From positions 1 through 64,000 of the forward strand of contig QANZ01020508.1 in assembly GCA_003254925.1 (NCBI GenBank): 64,000 bases of DNA, given 5' to 3'. Positions 54,421-64,000 of this stretch are shown here, piece by piece. The stretch's first letter is position 1; each line of letters begins with the position of its first letter. The stretch is from Chamaecrista fasciculata. Its lineage: Eukaryota > Streptophyta > Magnoliopsida > Fabales > Fabaceae. The position numbers and the translations under genes were made by a program. The notes below the pieces were generated by a model that was not told the DNA's origin, ran no database searches, and saw only the letters and a list, made by a program, of their open reading frames with translations.

Positions 54421-56030
54421 CTGCAAAAATAGTGCTACAAGATTATGTAAATGAAGAGGAAAATGGTGAAATGTATTTAGTTTTAAAAAGATTCAGAGGG
54501 GCAATAAAGTTTGAAGGTGATCATTATCATTATGAGCATGTTGAGAAAGGAAAAAGAAAAAGAAAAGCAATATGCTTTAACTCTTAGATCGAGGCCATCA
54601 ATGGGGGATGGGGTTTCCTTTTTGTTCTTCATCTGTAAAAGTTTCATGTTACTTTAAAAATTGTCAAAAAGTTTATTCTAACACAGTGGATCAAGAGGTA
54701 AGGATACAACAATGAACACCATCAAAAGATTCATTAAAAGTTCAAAGATATGTTTACTCGTGTAATACTACGCATCTTGGCCCAAAGTAACAATTTGCAG
54801 CATGGATCATGAATGAAACACTGTTAAAAACGAAATAAGGGTAGAAAAGAATATTCAGCAATCAACAATGGTTGGAATAAGTACTTCAAAAAAGGAAGTT
54901 CATAGATGCTTTATGCTGAAATGACATGTTAAGCGGGCCTTAGTTTTCTAAAGAATGAGGACTTCTTTCGAATATGTAATTGGTCACACGAAGTAGTTTG
55001 TAAAGTCTTTGTATAATAAAAAGTAAAGAAATACTGAAACCATAATTATTATTAGCATAAAAAAAAAAGGCGGCCCAATGTAAGAGGCTCCCACTAGGTG
55101 GGGTCTAGGGAGAGTCAAGATGTACGCAGCCGTACCCCTGCTTTGAAAAGAGGTTGTTTCCAGGATTTGAACCCGTGAGCAACTTTACCGTTGCGCCAAG
55201 GCTCACCCTCTATAATTATTATTAGCATAATCCCATGAATTACAAAAGAAGGCAAAATCCAAGATCTGCAACTTGAAAGGAATAAATTAGGTAAACTACA
55301 ACTTCTGTCTTCTGAAGTTCTAACAATTAATAAAGTAATCATCTTATTAATAAAAAATATCATTGTCCTGATTTACAAGCCTTAGGATTCTCTCAGGCCT
55401 GCATATTCAAAATCTAAAAGATTTGAACTTGCCATATATAAATCAATACTTAGAATTTCTTGTGCTTAAAAGGATACATTGAAGTGAATATCTGACATGA
55501 AACTTTTTAATAAAGGAGGAGATTTCACATTCCATGCTTGTACAGACAGAGACAATAATCTTGTAAGACATGGTGATTTCTTTTCACAATGAATAATTTC
55601 ACCACCTAAAAGAGCACTTGTGAAAAAGCATATAAATATCATGTTTTCACAATTTTTGTCATTTCAAATTTTTTCAAACATCCAAAATATGACAGGCGTT
55701 CACATGCCACTATGTCAGCAGAACAGACAGAGTAAGAAATTGAAAAGTCAGAATCATACATACAAAATGAGATTCTTTGGTGCTTTCAGAAATCATACAT
55801 ACAGAACATTTTAACCTTTACAAACAAAGACATGAAAGTAAATACTAAATACCCAGTTCAGTTTCATCAGATAATTGCATATAGAGGAAAAAAAAAAAAA
55901 AAAGCTACACAATCACTCAAAACTCAGTATCTCAATCAAAATGGATGATGTAAACACTAAAAGGAGATTTCCCACTTATCACTTCACAAACCATTGATTT
56001 GGAATAAAATAAATGGAATTTATTGTATAC
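54421..56030 (-). other. 5' UTR intron of the DUF641 gene (predicted)
   Basis: On the minus strand the acceptor tttttgcag ends at 54421, directly before the ATG. A matching donor aag/gtatac lies at 56030-56025. The 1.6-kb interval has no coding signal and contains the SINE. Splicing is inferred from these sites. Confidence 0.5.
55061..55211 (-). mobile_element. Au-type SINE with 19-bp target duplication
   Basis: On the minus strand it begins ggtgagccttggcgcaac. The tRNA-like head has an A box TGGCGCAACGGT (about 55198-55187) and a B box GGTTCAAATCC (55173-55163), followed by the conserved Au body with gcaggggtacggctgcgtac and a tail ending in a T/A-rich run. It is flanked by perfect copies of ataattattattagcataa (55042-55060 and 55212-55230). 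It is somewhat shorter than typical Au SINEs (roughly 180 bp), lacking part of the region between the head and the body. It depends on LINE enzymes for movement. Confidence 0.9.
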
Positions 56031-56170
56031 CTTGTGATTTGTGAAGTATTCAGTGAAAATGGGCTTGAAACAAAACTGTCAACTTCTCTTCATTAGGAAA
56101 CGTAAAACTCAAGAAAACAGAGGAACAACAATCATATAGTTGTCTCCAATAAGTGTGACCTTGAAATAGC
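56031..56170 (-). other. Predicted non-coding 5' UTR exon of the DUF641 gene
   Basis: Bounded on the minus strand by an acceptor (ggttgcag, ending at 56171) and a donor (cacaag/gtatac). The sequence has no long frame. It would place a further leader exon upstream, in 56390-57000. Confidence 0.4.
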
Positions 56171-56389
56171 CTGCAACCAAACATCCACAAAAGAGAAGCA
56201 TCAAGAAAAAAATGCCCCCAGAAACCAAAAGAAAAGACTTTTCTCCGAACACAAAAACAACACAACACCGTAAAGGCCAAAACAATGGGTATTAAGTACT
56301 ATCATCACAAGTCACAGATACCCAGATGAAAAATCAAAATATAAGACAGATAAGAAAATAAAATAAGAGAAAAGATACTAACAACCAAA

Positions 56390-56962
56390 ACGTGTGTGTG
56401 TCTTATTTATGTCTAAGCAAGCGAAAGAGACGAAAACGCGTCTAAAAACACCGACTTTAATCTTTTATAGGAACATCAAAAGCCGAAAACTTGTGATTCT
56501 GTTCCCTATTACTTAGCAACACAATACGATACTTCTTAAAATAAAAGGGGTTTTAAGGATATAACAATGACGGAAGAAGGAGAAAGAATGGGAACGGAGA
56601 TTCGCACGAAGTTTCCTAAGCCGACCTCAGAGAGAACGAGAAACGACGTCGTGTTGAGATGAATACTGGAAAATATCGTATTTTTAACGGCTTCTTCTTC
56701 TTCTTCTTCAACGCCTGTATGATGCTCTGCTTTGCTTTTGGGTTTTTGGGTTTTCTTCTGAGAACTTGGAAGGAGAAAAAATGGACTCTAAAGAAGAGAG
56801 AGAGAGTGATGGAGGGTTTTAACTTTTTACGCTTTCACAGAGACAGAATCGGACTAGAGAGAGAAAGAGAAAACCACAGAGAGAACGAAAATCAGAGTTC
56901 GAGGAAGAAGGAGGGAATGGAGAGAGAAAATAAAATTAGAAAAGGAAAAAACAGAGATTGCG

Positions 56963-57001
<39 letters not shown>

Positions 57002-57020
57002 GAAATGACGAGAAAGGACA
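56390..57020 (-). promoter_or_regulatory. Promoter/first leader exon of the DUF641 gene, with (GA)n
   Basis: A perfect GA microsatellite of about 17 units (56965-56998) reads as CT on the gene strand, a common feature of plant 5' UTRs and core promoters. The surrounding 56790-56960 is also GA-rich. The 114-codon plus-strand frame here is a by-product of this composition. Confidence 0.45.
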
Positions 57021-58153
57021 CGCAAGTGTGACTAGGTATTGAGAATGTGAAAAGGACCGCATGAGGTAGAATTGGATTTTGTGTTTTGACTATTAATTAT
57101 TGGTTAACATTGATAAAATTCCCAAAAATGAAAATAATAATAATAACACAAAAGTACTTTTGTATTCTATGAATTGAAGTTGTATTCTTAATTTTTTTAA
57201 TTAATTATACTTTTAATATTTTATATTTGAAACTACAATTAATAAAAAATTGAGATATTGGGAGCCTCAATTTCAACCATGAAATGTACAACTTAATAGC
57301 GAGAGAACACTCCTATTTATACGAAAATGAAAAAATTAAAAACATAAAATTATTCGATGTGGGCTTATTTTTGTTGTGCTGAGCGCACCTCGCGCACACA
57401 TTATTATCTTCGCTTCCTCTTTAAGTGGCTTGTGTGAGTACATTTAGCCTCCGATTGAGGTTGTTCTAGTGTCGTTCTCTTTGTCTCTTTGTGATATTTC
57501 CAACGGGTCAATCCATGACTCAATCAAACTTCCCCAATATCCAATAGAAACATCTAAAACAAGAGACATATTTTTGAGATTCAATTTGATATCATTTGTT
57601 AGTGACTTTAATTGAAGGGAGGAAATACTCGTCAACAATATCATATTCGAACTTGAAACGATAGAGATATGAACATATATTCAGTAGTTTAGGACCAATT
57701 CAAAAAACTATGAAAATGTGTAACACCAATTTAAAACAAATAAAACATTTATAACTAAATTAAAATCTATCCCATATATTCCAGACTAATTTAAAGTTTT
57801 GATCTTTCTTTTTTAATTTGCATTCCCATATTTAGACTTTATTATTAAGATTTAGCTGATCATGCTAAAGATTAAGTTACAATTAAATTTTTTTATTTTT
57901 TATATAAAAAGTTCCATAACTTTAACCATCCACAACTACTCAAGAATGATCACTATATATGGAGGGCCTTTTCAATTTTTTTTCTTTTATTTTCATTATT
58001 TCAATGAAATGTGGAGACTTGACAAAAAAGTAAATGAAATATAGAGAAAGAAAAGGAAATTAGAATGTAAAAGCATTAGGATGTTCTATAGCATTGCCCT
58101 GAAATTTTTCACAACTACAAAGTGAGTATTGATATGATCCTTCTTCACAAACA
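57021..58153. other. Intergenic AT-rich DNA, no gene seen
   Basis: Contains diverged pieces of the dispersed repeat with cgaacttgaaacgatagagatatg (57650) also seen at 18.4 kb. No coding signal. Confidence 0.5.
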
Positions 58154-58162
58154 TATTTTAAA

Positions 58163-58403
58163 GGCCAAAGTCTCAAATTGGTCCTTTATGTATGAGCTAG
58201 ATTTCAAATTGGTCTCTTATCTTTCATTTGTTTAAGATTGATTTTATATGTTTTCATGATGTTTTAAATTGGTCCCAAAATTATTTTCAAGACGCGATTT
58301 GATCTTATTTACTAGTGATTTTAACTTGACAGAAAAGAACTCTTCAAGAATTAGAATATAGCTTCAAATTCGTCGCATAGGGGACCAATTTGAGACTTTG
58401 GCC
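58163..58403. mobile_element. Mutator-like MITE (241 bp)
   Basis: Perfect 9-bp duplication tattttaaa (58154-58162 and 58404-58412). Termini ggccaaagtctcaaattgg are identical at the two ends in inverted orientation. It is the best-preserved of three related copies (another at about 48388-48860). Confidence 0.87.
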
Positions 58404-58412
58404 TATTTTAAA

Positions 58413-59654
58413 ATTTAAATTATCAAGTGAACTATAGTTGTTATGAGTGATGAATATCTTTTAGAATTTTTACTTTTATTCAAAAATGAATTCTTTTTAA
58501 TTTTTTATTACCAATACATTTAAGATTAATTAAAATGTATAATTAATCATTAATTTATTTAATTGTAAGTAAGAATTCAAATAAAAACATAATGAAATTT
58601 TTTTATAGAATAAAAATTTGGGGATTTTTTTTTCATAATTGAATATAATTTCAACATAAAAATAAAGTTTACAATAAATTTGGTGTAGCCTTGTATTTTT
58701 TTTTTTTGGACTGAGTGTAGCTTGTATTTATAGTTTGTACGATAATCTCCTTGTTATGTGTCGATATTTACCAATAAGTTATAAGTCAATAACCTTTCCC
58801 ATGAAATTTAGATAATACGTAGAGTACAAACTTCGACGAAGGGAAGGGTAGTTGTGGTATTTCATGTATAAACAGTCCATAATAGGAATGATCATGGGTC
58901 CTGAACTCAAATATGAGCGGATATCAAAATCAATCATCATCCCTATACTCAATGGGTAGTCTAATCTCCATATCCGGACTCGGACCCAAAGAAATTTTAA
59001 AATAAATTATTTTTTATTGATATAAAACTTATTTTCATCTAACATTTTACATCTATAATTACTAAAAAGTAAAAATAAAAAATAACTCATAAATAGGAAT
59101 GCGTTAATAAAATATTTTAATATTTAATATTTTTTCAATAAAAAGTGTTAAAAGCATTATATTTTTTATATATAAAAATTAATATTTATTATTATTGGCC
59201 AAACCTAGAGCCATTAAGGTTGGGTCTAGGTCCAGACTCAGACCCACATGGTAAAAGTTCAAGGTCCCTATAGGTTTAAGTATTTTGATCATCCCTATGT
59301 CAGAATTTTTGCCAGAGACAGGTTTGGACAAAACACTAATGCAGGTGTTAGTCTTTATTCTCATATAACCTACTTAAATATTCACATACACACTCACTTT
59401 CCACCATTGTAGGGCTTGAAACCACCACAAGGGTATGTCACAAGCACGCGTTTTGCGCTCCCACCCCAGTTTTACCTCTCACGCACATGCGTTTCTTTTT
59501 TTTGCCAAAGACAGGAATGGACAAAACATTATGTCAAAATTTAGAGATGGGGATTTCTAGTGTGTGGATGTTACTATGTTAGGACGTTACTTGTATATGA
59601 GTGACTTGATCGACTTAACGTGTTTTTGTTAACTTGGATATTTTTAAATTTGAC
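58413..59654. other. Intergenic AT-rich DNA, no gene seen
   Basis: An imperfect foldback with atcatgggtc (58891) and gacccacatggtaaaag (59240) may be an old element. No coding signal. Confidence 0.4.
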
Positions 59655-60035
59655 AAAACTACCCTTTTATCCTTAAACTTTACATCAACTTTAATTTTCA
59701 ATTTTATCCTTAATATTTTTTTTGTTATTAATTCCGTCTTCAATATTTTATATTTTAGTCAATTTCATTCTTTGCTCTTAATTTAGTCAAATGTTAATGG
59801 CAAATTCCACATTACTAATGACATTTAATGTGAAATTGATAAAAAAAAAATTCAAATCTTAACTCAGATTGAAAAACACAATGAAGTTTGTCGTTAATTT
59901 ATTGAAAGGAACTAGCTAAAGAATGAAATTGACCCAAATATGAAAAATTAAGGATAAAATTAACAGTAAAAAACATTTAGGACGATATTGAAAATTGATG
60001 TGATATTCAAGAGAATAAAAAAGTACTTTTACCTT
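59655..60035. mobile_element. Diverged copy of the 19.1/27.1-kb MITE family
   Basis: The left arm aaaactacccttttatccttaaactttac and right arm ...aaaagtacttttacctttaaac carry the tatccttaat/aattgac repeats and the central tgtcgttaatttattgaaagg block shared with 19146-19519 and 27114-27641. Ends are eroded and no clear duplication remains. Confidence 0.6.
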
Positions 60036-60304
60036 TAAACTTTGTAACTAAAAACAAAAATGTGTGATAAACAAATTTATTTACACGCACATAAATTTAA
60101 AAAAAAATTAAAAGGAAAGTGCAACGAGTCTGTCTAGCTCTTTTTTTTTTTTATTTAAGAAATATATTGTACGATTTATTTGGGTCAATATATATATAAT
60201 TTTTTTAAAAAAATTAGATATAAATAAAATGTAACGTATAATAAATGAAAATTTGATCATTATTTTAACTGTTCTTCTTTATCACCTTTGCTATTGTCAT
60301 TTTA

Positions 60305-61345
60305 GAGCTGTCAAAATGAGTCACCTGACCAGGCCCTAACCCTATGTGGTCCTATCTTTATTAGGGTTGGGCCAAAAAAGTTTTAATTAGAAAAGGACTA
60401 AAATTTTCTAGCTCAGCCCGGCCCTATTAGGACTTAGGGCTAGCCCTATGAGCTTTCAATATTTTTTTAAAAAATAAATAAAGCTAAAATTTAAATTAAA
60501 TTTCTTAGCATGAATTAAAATTACCAAAAAAAAATAATTGATATTGAATAAAATTACGAATCCCAAATGTAAAGAATAATCTAATGTTCATATAACTAAG
60601 ATAAATTAAATAACTAAAACAAAAATAAACATATTAAGACAATACTAGAAAAACCAAGAATAAAAATAAATTTTAAAAAATCAAATCTGCTTCATCCTGG
60701 GGCCTCAATCATCCACCACCATATATTTTGTCCTCTTCCTTTGATTTCACAAATTGTTTTTCTTCATCTACAATTGCAAATTTTATGAATATATATATTA
60801 ACAAAATTTGAATAAAAACAACCACATGCATAAATATAATATGTAGAAAATAAATATATTTGATTCAATAACGAATTGTGTTGCACTGTTGCGTGAAGGA
60901 TCAAAGCACTTTAATAGGAAAATTTCCTATTTTGAATTCAATTAAAGATTTGATTGATGCATATATATATAAAAAAAGATTTGATTGATTTTCAATTTGA
61001 ATTCAATAAAAGATAACATATTTCAATGATTTCCAATTTAAATTCAATGAAAGATATAAGATTTGAATGATTTTCAATTTGAATTCAATAAAACATAAAA
61101 AGATTTGAATGGAGATTTTTTATTCTATTCAAGATTAGTTACTTTTTAAATTTGAGGTTATTTTATCATAGAAGATAAATTTTCTTAAAAGAAATTAAAT
61201 TAAAGAGGGCTGACCCTTAGTCCGGCCCGGTTTGGCCTTAAGAAAATATGGGTCTGGCTCAAAAAGCTCTAATTAAAAAAAAATTGCAATTTTTTAGGCT
61301 CAAGCCCTAATTATTTTATAGGATTGATGTCATTTTGAGTGCTTT
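60305..61345. mobile_element. Non-autonomous element with gagctgtcaaaatgag terminus (about 1 kb)
   Basis: The left end gagctgtcaaaatgag is followed by gcccggccctattaggac; the right part carries the inverse, ccggcccggtttggcc and agggcttgagcc-type sequence, ending near tgtcattttgag. Sub-terminal GC-rich arms around an AT-rich core resemble hAT-type MITEs. The right terminus is imperfect and I found no target duplication. Confidence 0.45.
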
Positions 61346-61752
61346 AGTCATTTGGCTATGTCAATTGTTATTAACTATAATTTATTTTACTTATCAAAGA
61401 AAACAAAATATCATTTATTTTAATTTTTTTTATTATTATTCACAAATTTATAATAATATTTTTTTATAAAATTATTATTATTATTTTTTTAAAAAAAAGA
61501 GTTAAGCTAACAAGTGTCTTAAAAGACACTTGTTAAAGAATAATAAATAAGCATTGAAAATATAAAAGGTAAAAAATTAAAATAATTAATATTAAATGCT
61601 TTGACTAGTTTATTTTAAAGACTAAAGTACTCTCGGATTTAATTTAAATTTTTAACTTAAAGTATGATTAATATATTTAAAATATATATTTTAATATCAT
61701 ATTGGGCATTTTATATATTTTGTTTCTTGAATTGAAAACATTTTTAAGATTA
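61346..61752. other. Intergenic AT-rich DNA, no gene seen
   Basis: A local inverted pair (agtgtcttaagacact-like, 61513-61536, echoed at 62388-62415) may mark an eroded element. No coding signal. Confidence 0.4.
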
Positions 61753-61760
61753 ATGTAAAT

Positions 61761-62092
61761 CTATGAACCATAGACACTGATATGGACACGGGAAACGATA
61801 CGGATACGGAGACACATCAAATTTTTTAAATTACACGACACGACATATATTTATATAAAAATAATTAAAAATTCATAAATTTTGATGAAAACTTAAAAAA
61901 TTTTAATATTTATTCATAATATATGTCATATGTGTTATTATTTTTTATTATTTGTCATGTTAAAGTCACAAAATTAGTTTTATATTCTGAAACTTAGGAA
62001 TATGTGTTGTATGGGTGTCATACGAGTGTCAGACAAAGACACGTGTTTGATATGGTGAAGCGCTTCCAAAATGAAGTGTTCATGCTTCATAG
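61761..62092. mobile_element. hAT-like MITE copy 2, complete (332 bp)
   Basis: Flanked by perfect 8-bp copies of atgtaaat (61753-61760 and 62093-62100). Ends ctatgaa and ttcatag are inverted. Next to them are the acggatacggagacac and gtcagacaaagacacgtg repeats. This copy defines the borders of the family also present at 10756 and 63243. Confidence 0.85.
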
Positions 62093-62100
62093 ATGTAAAT

Positions 62101-62450
62101 TAAGATAGAATTACAATTTTTGAAAATTTTAAATCAAAACAATAGTGATTTATGTGTAATTTTTTTTAATATATTTTCAACCTCTTTTAATTAATTAAAT
62201 GTTATAAATCTAGAATATATTTTTTATATATATTAATTTTATTTTATTAAAAAATATACATATGAAGTTTAAATTAAAAATATAGGGGTATTTTAGTCTT
62301 TAAAATAAAATAGACATAAAATTTAATTTCAATCAATTGATTTTTCTACATTTTCCATTTTCAAGGCTCATTTATTACTTCTTAACAAGTGTTATTGTCT
62401 TAAGGACACTTGTTAGCTTAACCTTAAAATAATTACATATACTGACCTAG
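62101..62450. other. Intergenic AT-rich DNA, no gene seen
   Basis: AT-rich, no element delimited. The ttaacaagtgtt/aggacacttgtta pair near 62380-62415 echoes 61513-61536. Confidence 0.4.
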
Positions 62451-63080
62451 GGGTGAGTATGGGCTGAGTTTGGGAAAAATTTCAACCCAACCCGCATATC
62501 AATCTATGGGTTAAGTTTTGTAATTTTTAAAACTCAACCCGAACCAACCCAATTCGTAGAGTTGTGGGTTGAGTTGGGTTGAACCCGCGAGTTGAGTTTG
62601 TAATTTTTTTTTAATAATTTTCATAACAAAAAAATATTATTATAAATTTGTGAGTAGTGAATAAAAAAACTTACACATAACAAAAGTTAAAAAAAATATA
62701 GATTTTATACATATAAATATAAATCAATTAAAATGTATTCCGTAACATATGTAAATGTAATACATATATGTTATTATGTAAATTTTAAAATTAAAATAGC
62801 TTATTTATAAAGAACTAACAATACAAATACATAAAAAAGGCATACAAAATTTATATAAAAGAACATAAACATGTATAAAAAAAATTATATGCGGGCTTGC
62901 GGGTTGAGAAACTACAAACGCGTAACACAACCCGCGAACCCGAACCAACTCAACCCATAGTTGCGGGGTTGGGTTGGTGTTTGCAGACTCGCAAGTTGGC
63001 GGGTTGGGTTGATCACCCCTAATTGACCCACAAATTTGACCCAACACAACCCGTAAAAATTATGGGTTGGGTCGGGTGAA
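62451..63080. mobile_element. Element with aggggtgagta terminus and GGGTTG-rich arms
   Basis: The left end aggggtgagtatgggctgag with caacccaacccg arms is matched by inverted ggcgggttgggttgatcacccct ending about 63020; similar sequence continues to about 63080. It resembles the element at 47174-48235 in design. The right border is unclear. Confidence 0.45.
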
Positions 63081-63242
63081 TCGAGTTGCGTGATTAATAA
63101 AGTTTAAATTTGACCTAACTTAACTTGCAAATAGATGTGCAAATTAGCTTAAAATTTTCTCCAAACTCAATCCAACTCAACACATTGTCATTTTTACTAA
63201 TCTATTTCTTTTTTTCAATAAGAAGATTATGATGATTCACAT

Positions 63243-63495
63243 CTATGAAGCATGAACACTTCATTTTGAGGGCGTGTCATCGTGTCAGACATGAATCCGT
63301 GTCCGACACCCACACGACACATATTCATAAATTTCAAAATATAAAATCAACTTTTTGTGACTTTAACATAACAAACAATAAAAAGTAATGACACATATGA
63401 AATATATTATGGATAGGTATTATAATTTTAAAGTTTTTATCAAAATTTATAGATTTTTAATTATTTATATATATAGATATATGTCGTGTCGTGTC
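63243..63495. mobile_element. hAT-like MITE copy 3, interrupted
   Basis: Inverted relative to 61761-62092: starts ctatgaagcatgaacac and follows that copy as far as gtcgtgtcgtgtc at 63495, where homology stops abruptly at TGTTGG. Confidence 0.7.
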
Positions 63496-64000
63496 TGTTG
63501 GATAGTTTGTAATATTATCAATGTGGTTATTTTGGATAAAATAAATAAAAGTCTTTTTATGATGTATAATTAATTTAATATGTTAATATATTAAATTAAT
63601 TATGTTTTTATAATTAGTTTCATCAAAAGACATGAGAAGACATTTTAAAAGGTGTCTATTAATAGTTTATAGACATCCTTTCATTTGAAAAGATACATCT
63701 ATCAAGTGATGTCTTTCAATTACTAATAGACACATCTTTTATTATGAAGAGATCTAACTTTTAGATAGTGTCTATTAGTAGTTAATAAACACATCTTTCA
63801 AATGAAAGGACATATCTTATGGATTATGTCTCTTGGTTAATTATATATAGTGATCCAAACCACATAAGATGTAAGACGAAATATAATACATAAAAGTATG
63901 GAAAGTTTAATTCATAGGCTTTCTTGTATCTTGGAAGGGGCTTGCCTATAATTCTCGGTGTATAGGCAATCACTCTTTAAGGAGAGTGATTCATCACCCC
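63496..64000 (+). mobile_element. Probable LTR beginning, runs off the window
   Basis: Starts TGTTGGATAG exactly where the preceding MITE is interrupted. It is AT-rich, with repeated tgtctatta(a/g)tag and cctttcatttgaaaag motifs (including inverted copies), then a TATA-like tatatatag (63843-63851) and a transcribed-looking GC-richer stretch near the end. This fits the U3-R part of an LTR. The partner LTR lies outside the window, so the call is provisional. Confidence 0.45.

Noticed and set aside
55140..55211. Possible tRNA gene (A and B boxes)
   Set aside because: The boxes belong to an Au SINE head: the rest does not fold as a full tRNA, and a 19-bp duplication plus an Au body shows it is a retroposon.
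56659..57003. 114-codon plus-strand frame rich in Arg/Glu
   Set aside because: Produced by GA-rich leader sequence and a GA microsatellite; no domain.

Overview
The window is nuclear DNA of a flowering plant, almost certainly a eudicot. Genes are split by AT-rich GT-AG introns, intergenic DNA is very AT-rich and crowded with MITEs and LTR remnants, and the proteins match Arabidopsis families closely (AtSK41-type GSK3, plastid GARS, plastid Hsp70, PB1, DMP/DUF679, DUF641). I cannot name the species. There is one assembly gap (15312-15765) and two single-base Ns (11024 and 32598).

Layout: 1-20.5 kb is gene-poor and repeat-rich. It holds a hAT-like MITE (577-1446), a Mutator-like MITE with a perfect 9-bp target duplication (2806-3363), a rearranged copia fragment with inverted LTR arms (4151-4977), a complete non-autonomous LTR retrotransposon with a 5-bp target duplication (6015-9771), a solo LTR (11332-11601) with a related LTR plus primer-binding site (16105-16471), and two more Mutator-like elements (19146-19519 and 19670-20498). 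The last one carries a captured exon fragment of the splicing factor SF1/BBP gene, so it is a Pack-MULE.

20.5-40.9 kb is the gene-rich core. Three genes lie on the + strand: an AtSK41-type shaggy/GSK3 kinase (12 coding exons, 422 aa, with a spliced upstream ORF), plastid-targeted phosphoribosylamine-glycine ligase (4 coding exons, 526 aa) and plastid stromal Hsp70 (8 exons, 710 aa). The last converges on a minus-strand PB1-domain gene (2 exons, 319 aa). I see no pathway link among these neighbours beyond plastid housekeeping for two of them.

41-64 kb is again sparse. It holds a single-exon DMP (DUF679) membrane-protein gene (45619-46260, minus) and a DUF641 (GIL1/IRKI-like) gene (53041-54420, minus) whose 5' UTR is interrupted by an intron ending exactly at the start codon; that intron contains a clean Au-type SINE with a 19-bp target duplication. 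The rest is MITEs, foldback elements, tandem repeats and, at the right edge, what looks like an LTR element starting inside a hAT-like MITE.

Nothing here amounts to a new molecular system. The most interesting items are the SF1-carrying Pack-MULE, the spliced uORF of the GSK3 gene, the precisely delimited non-autonomous LTR element, and the nested or rearranged transposons.
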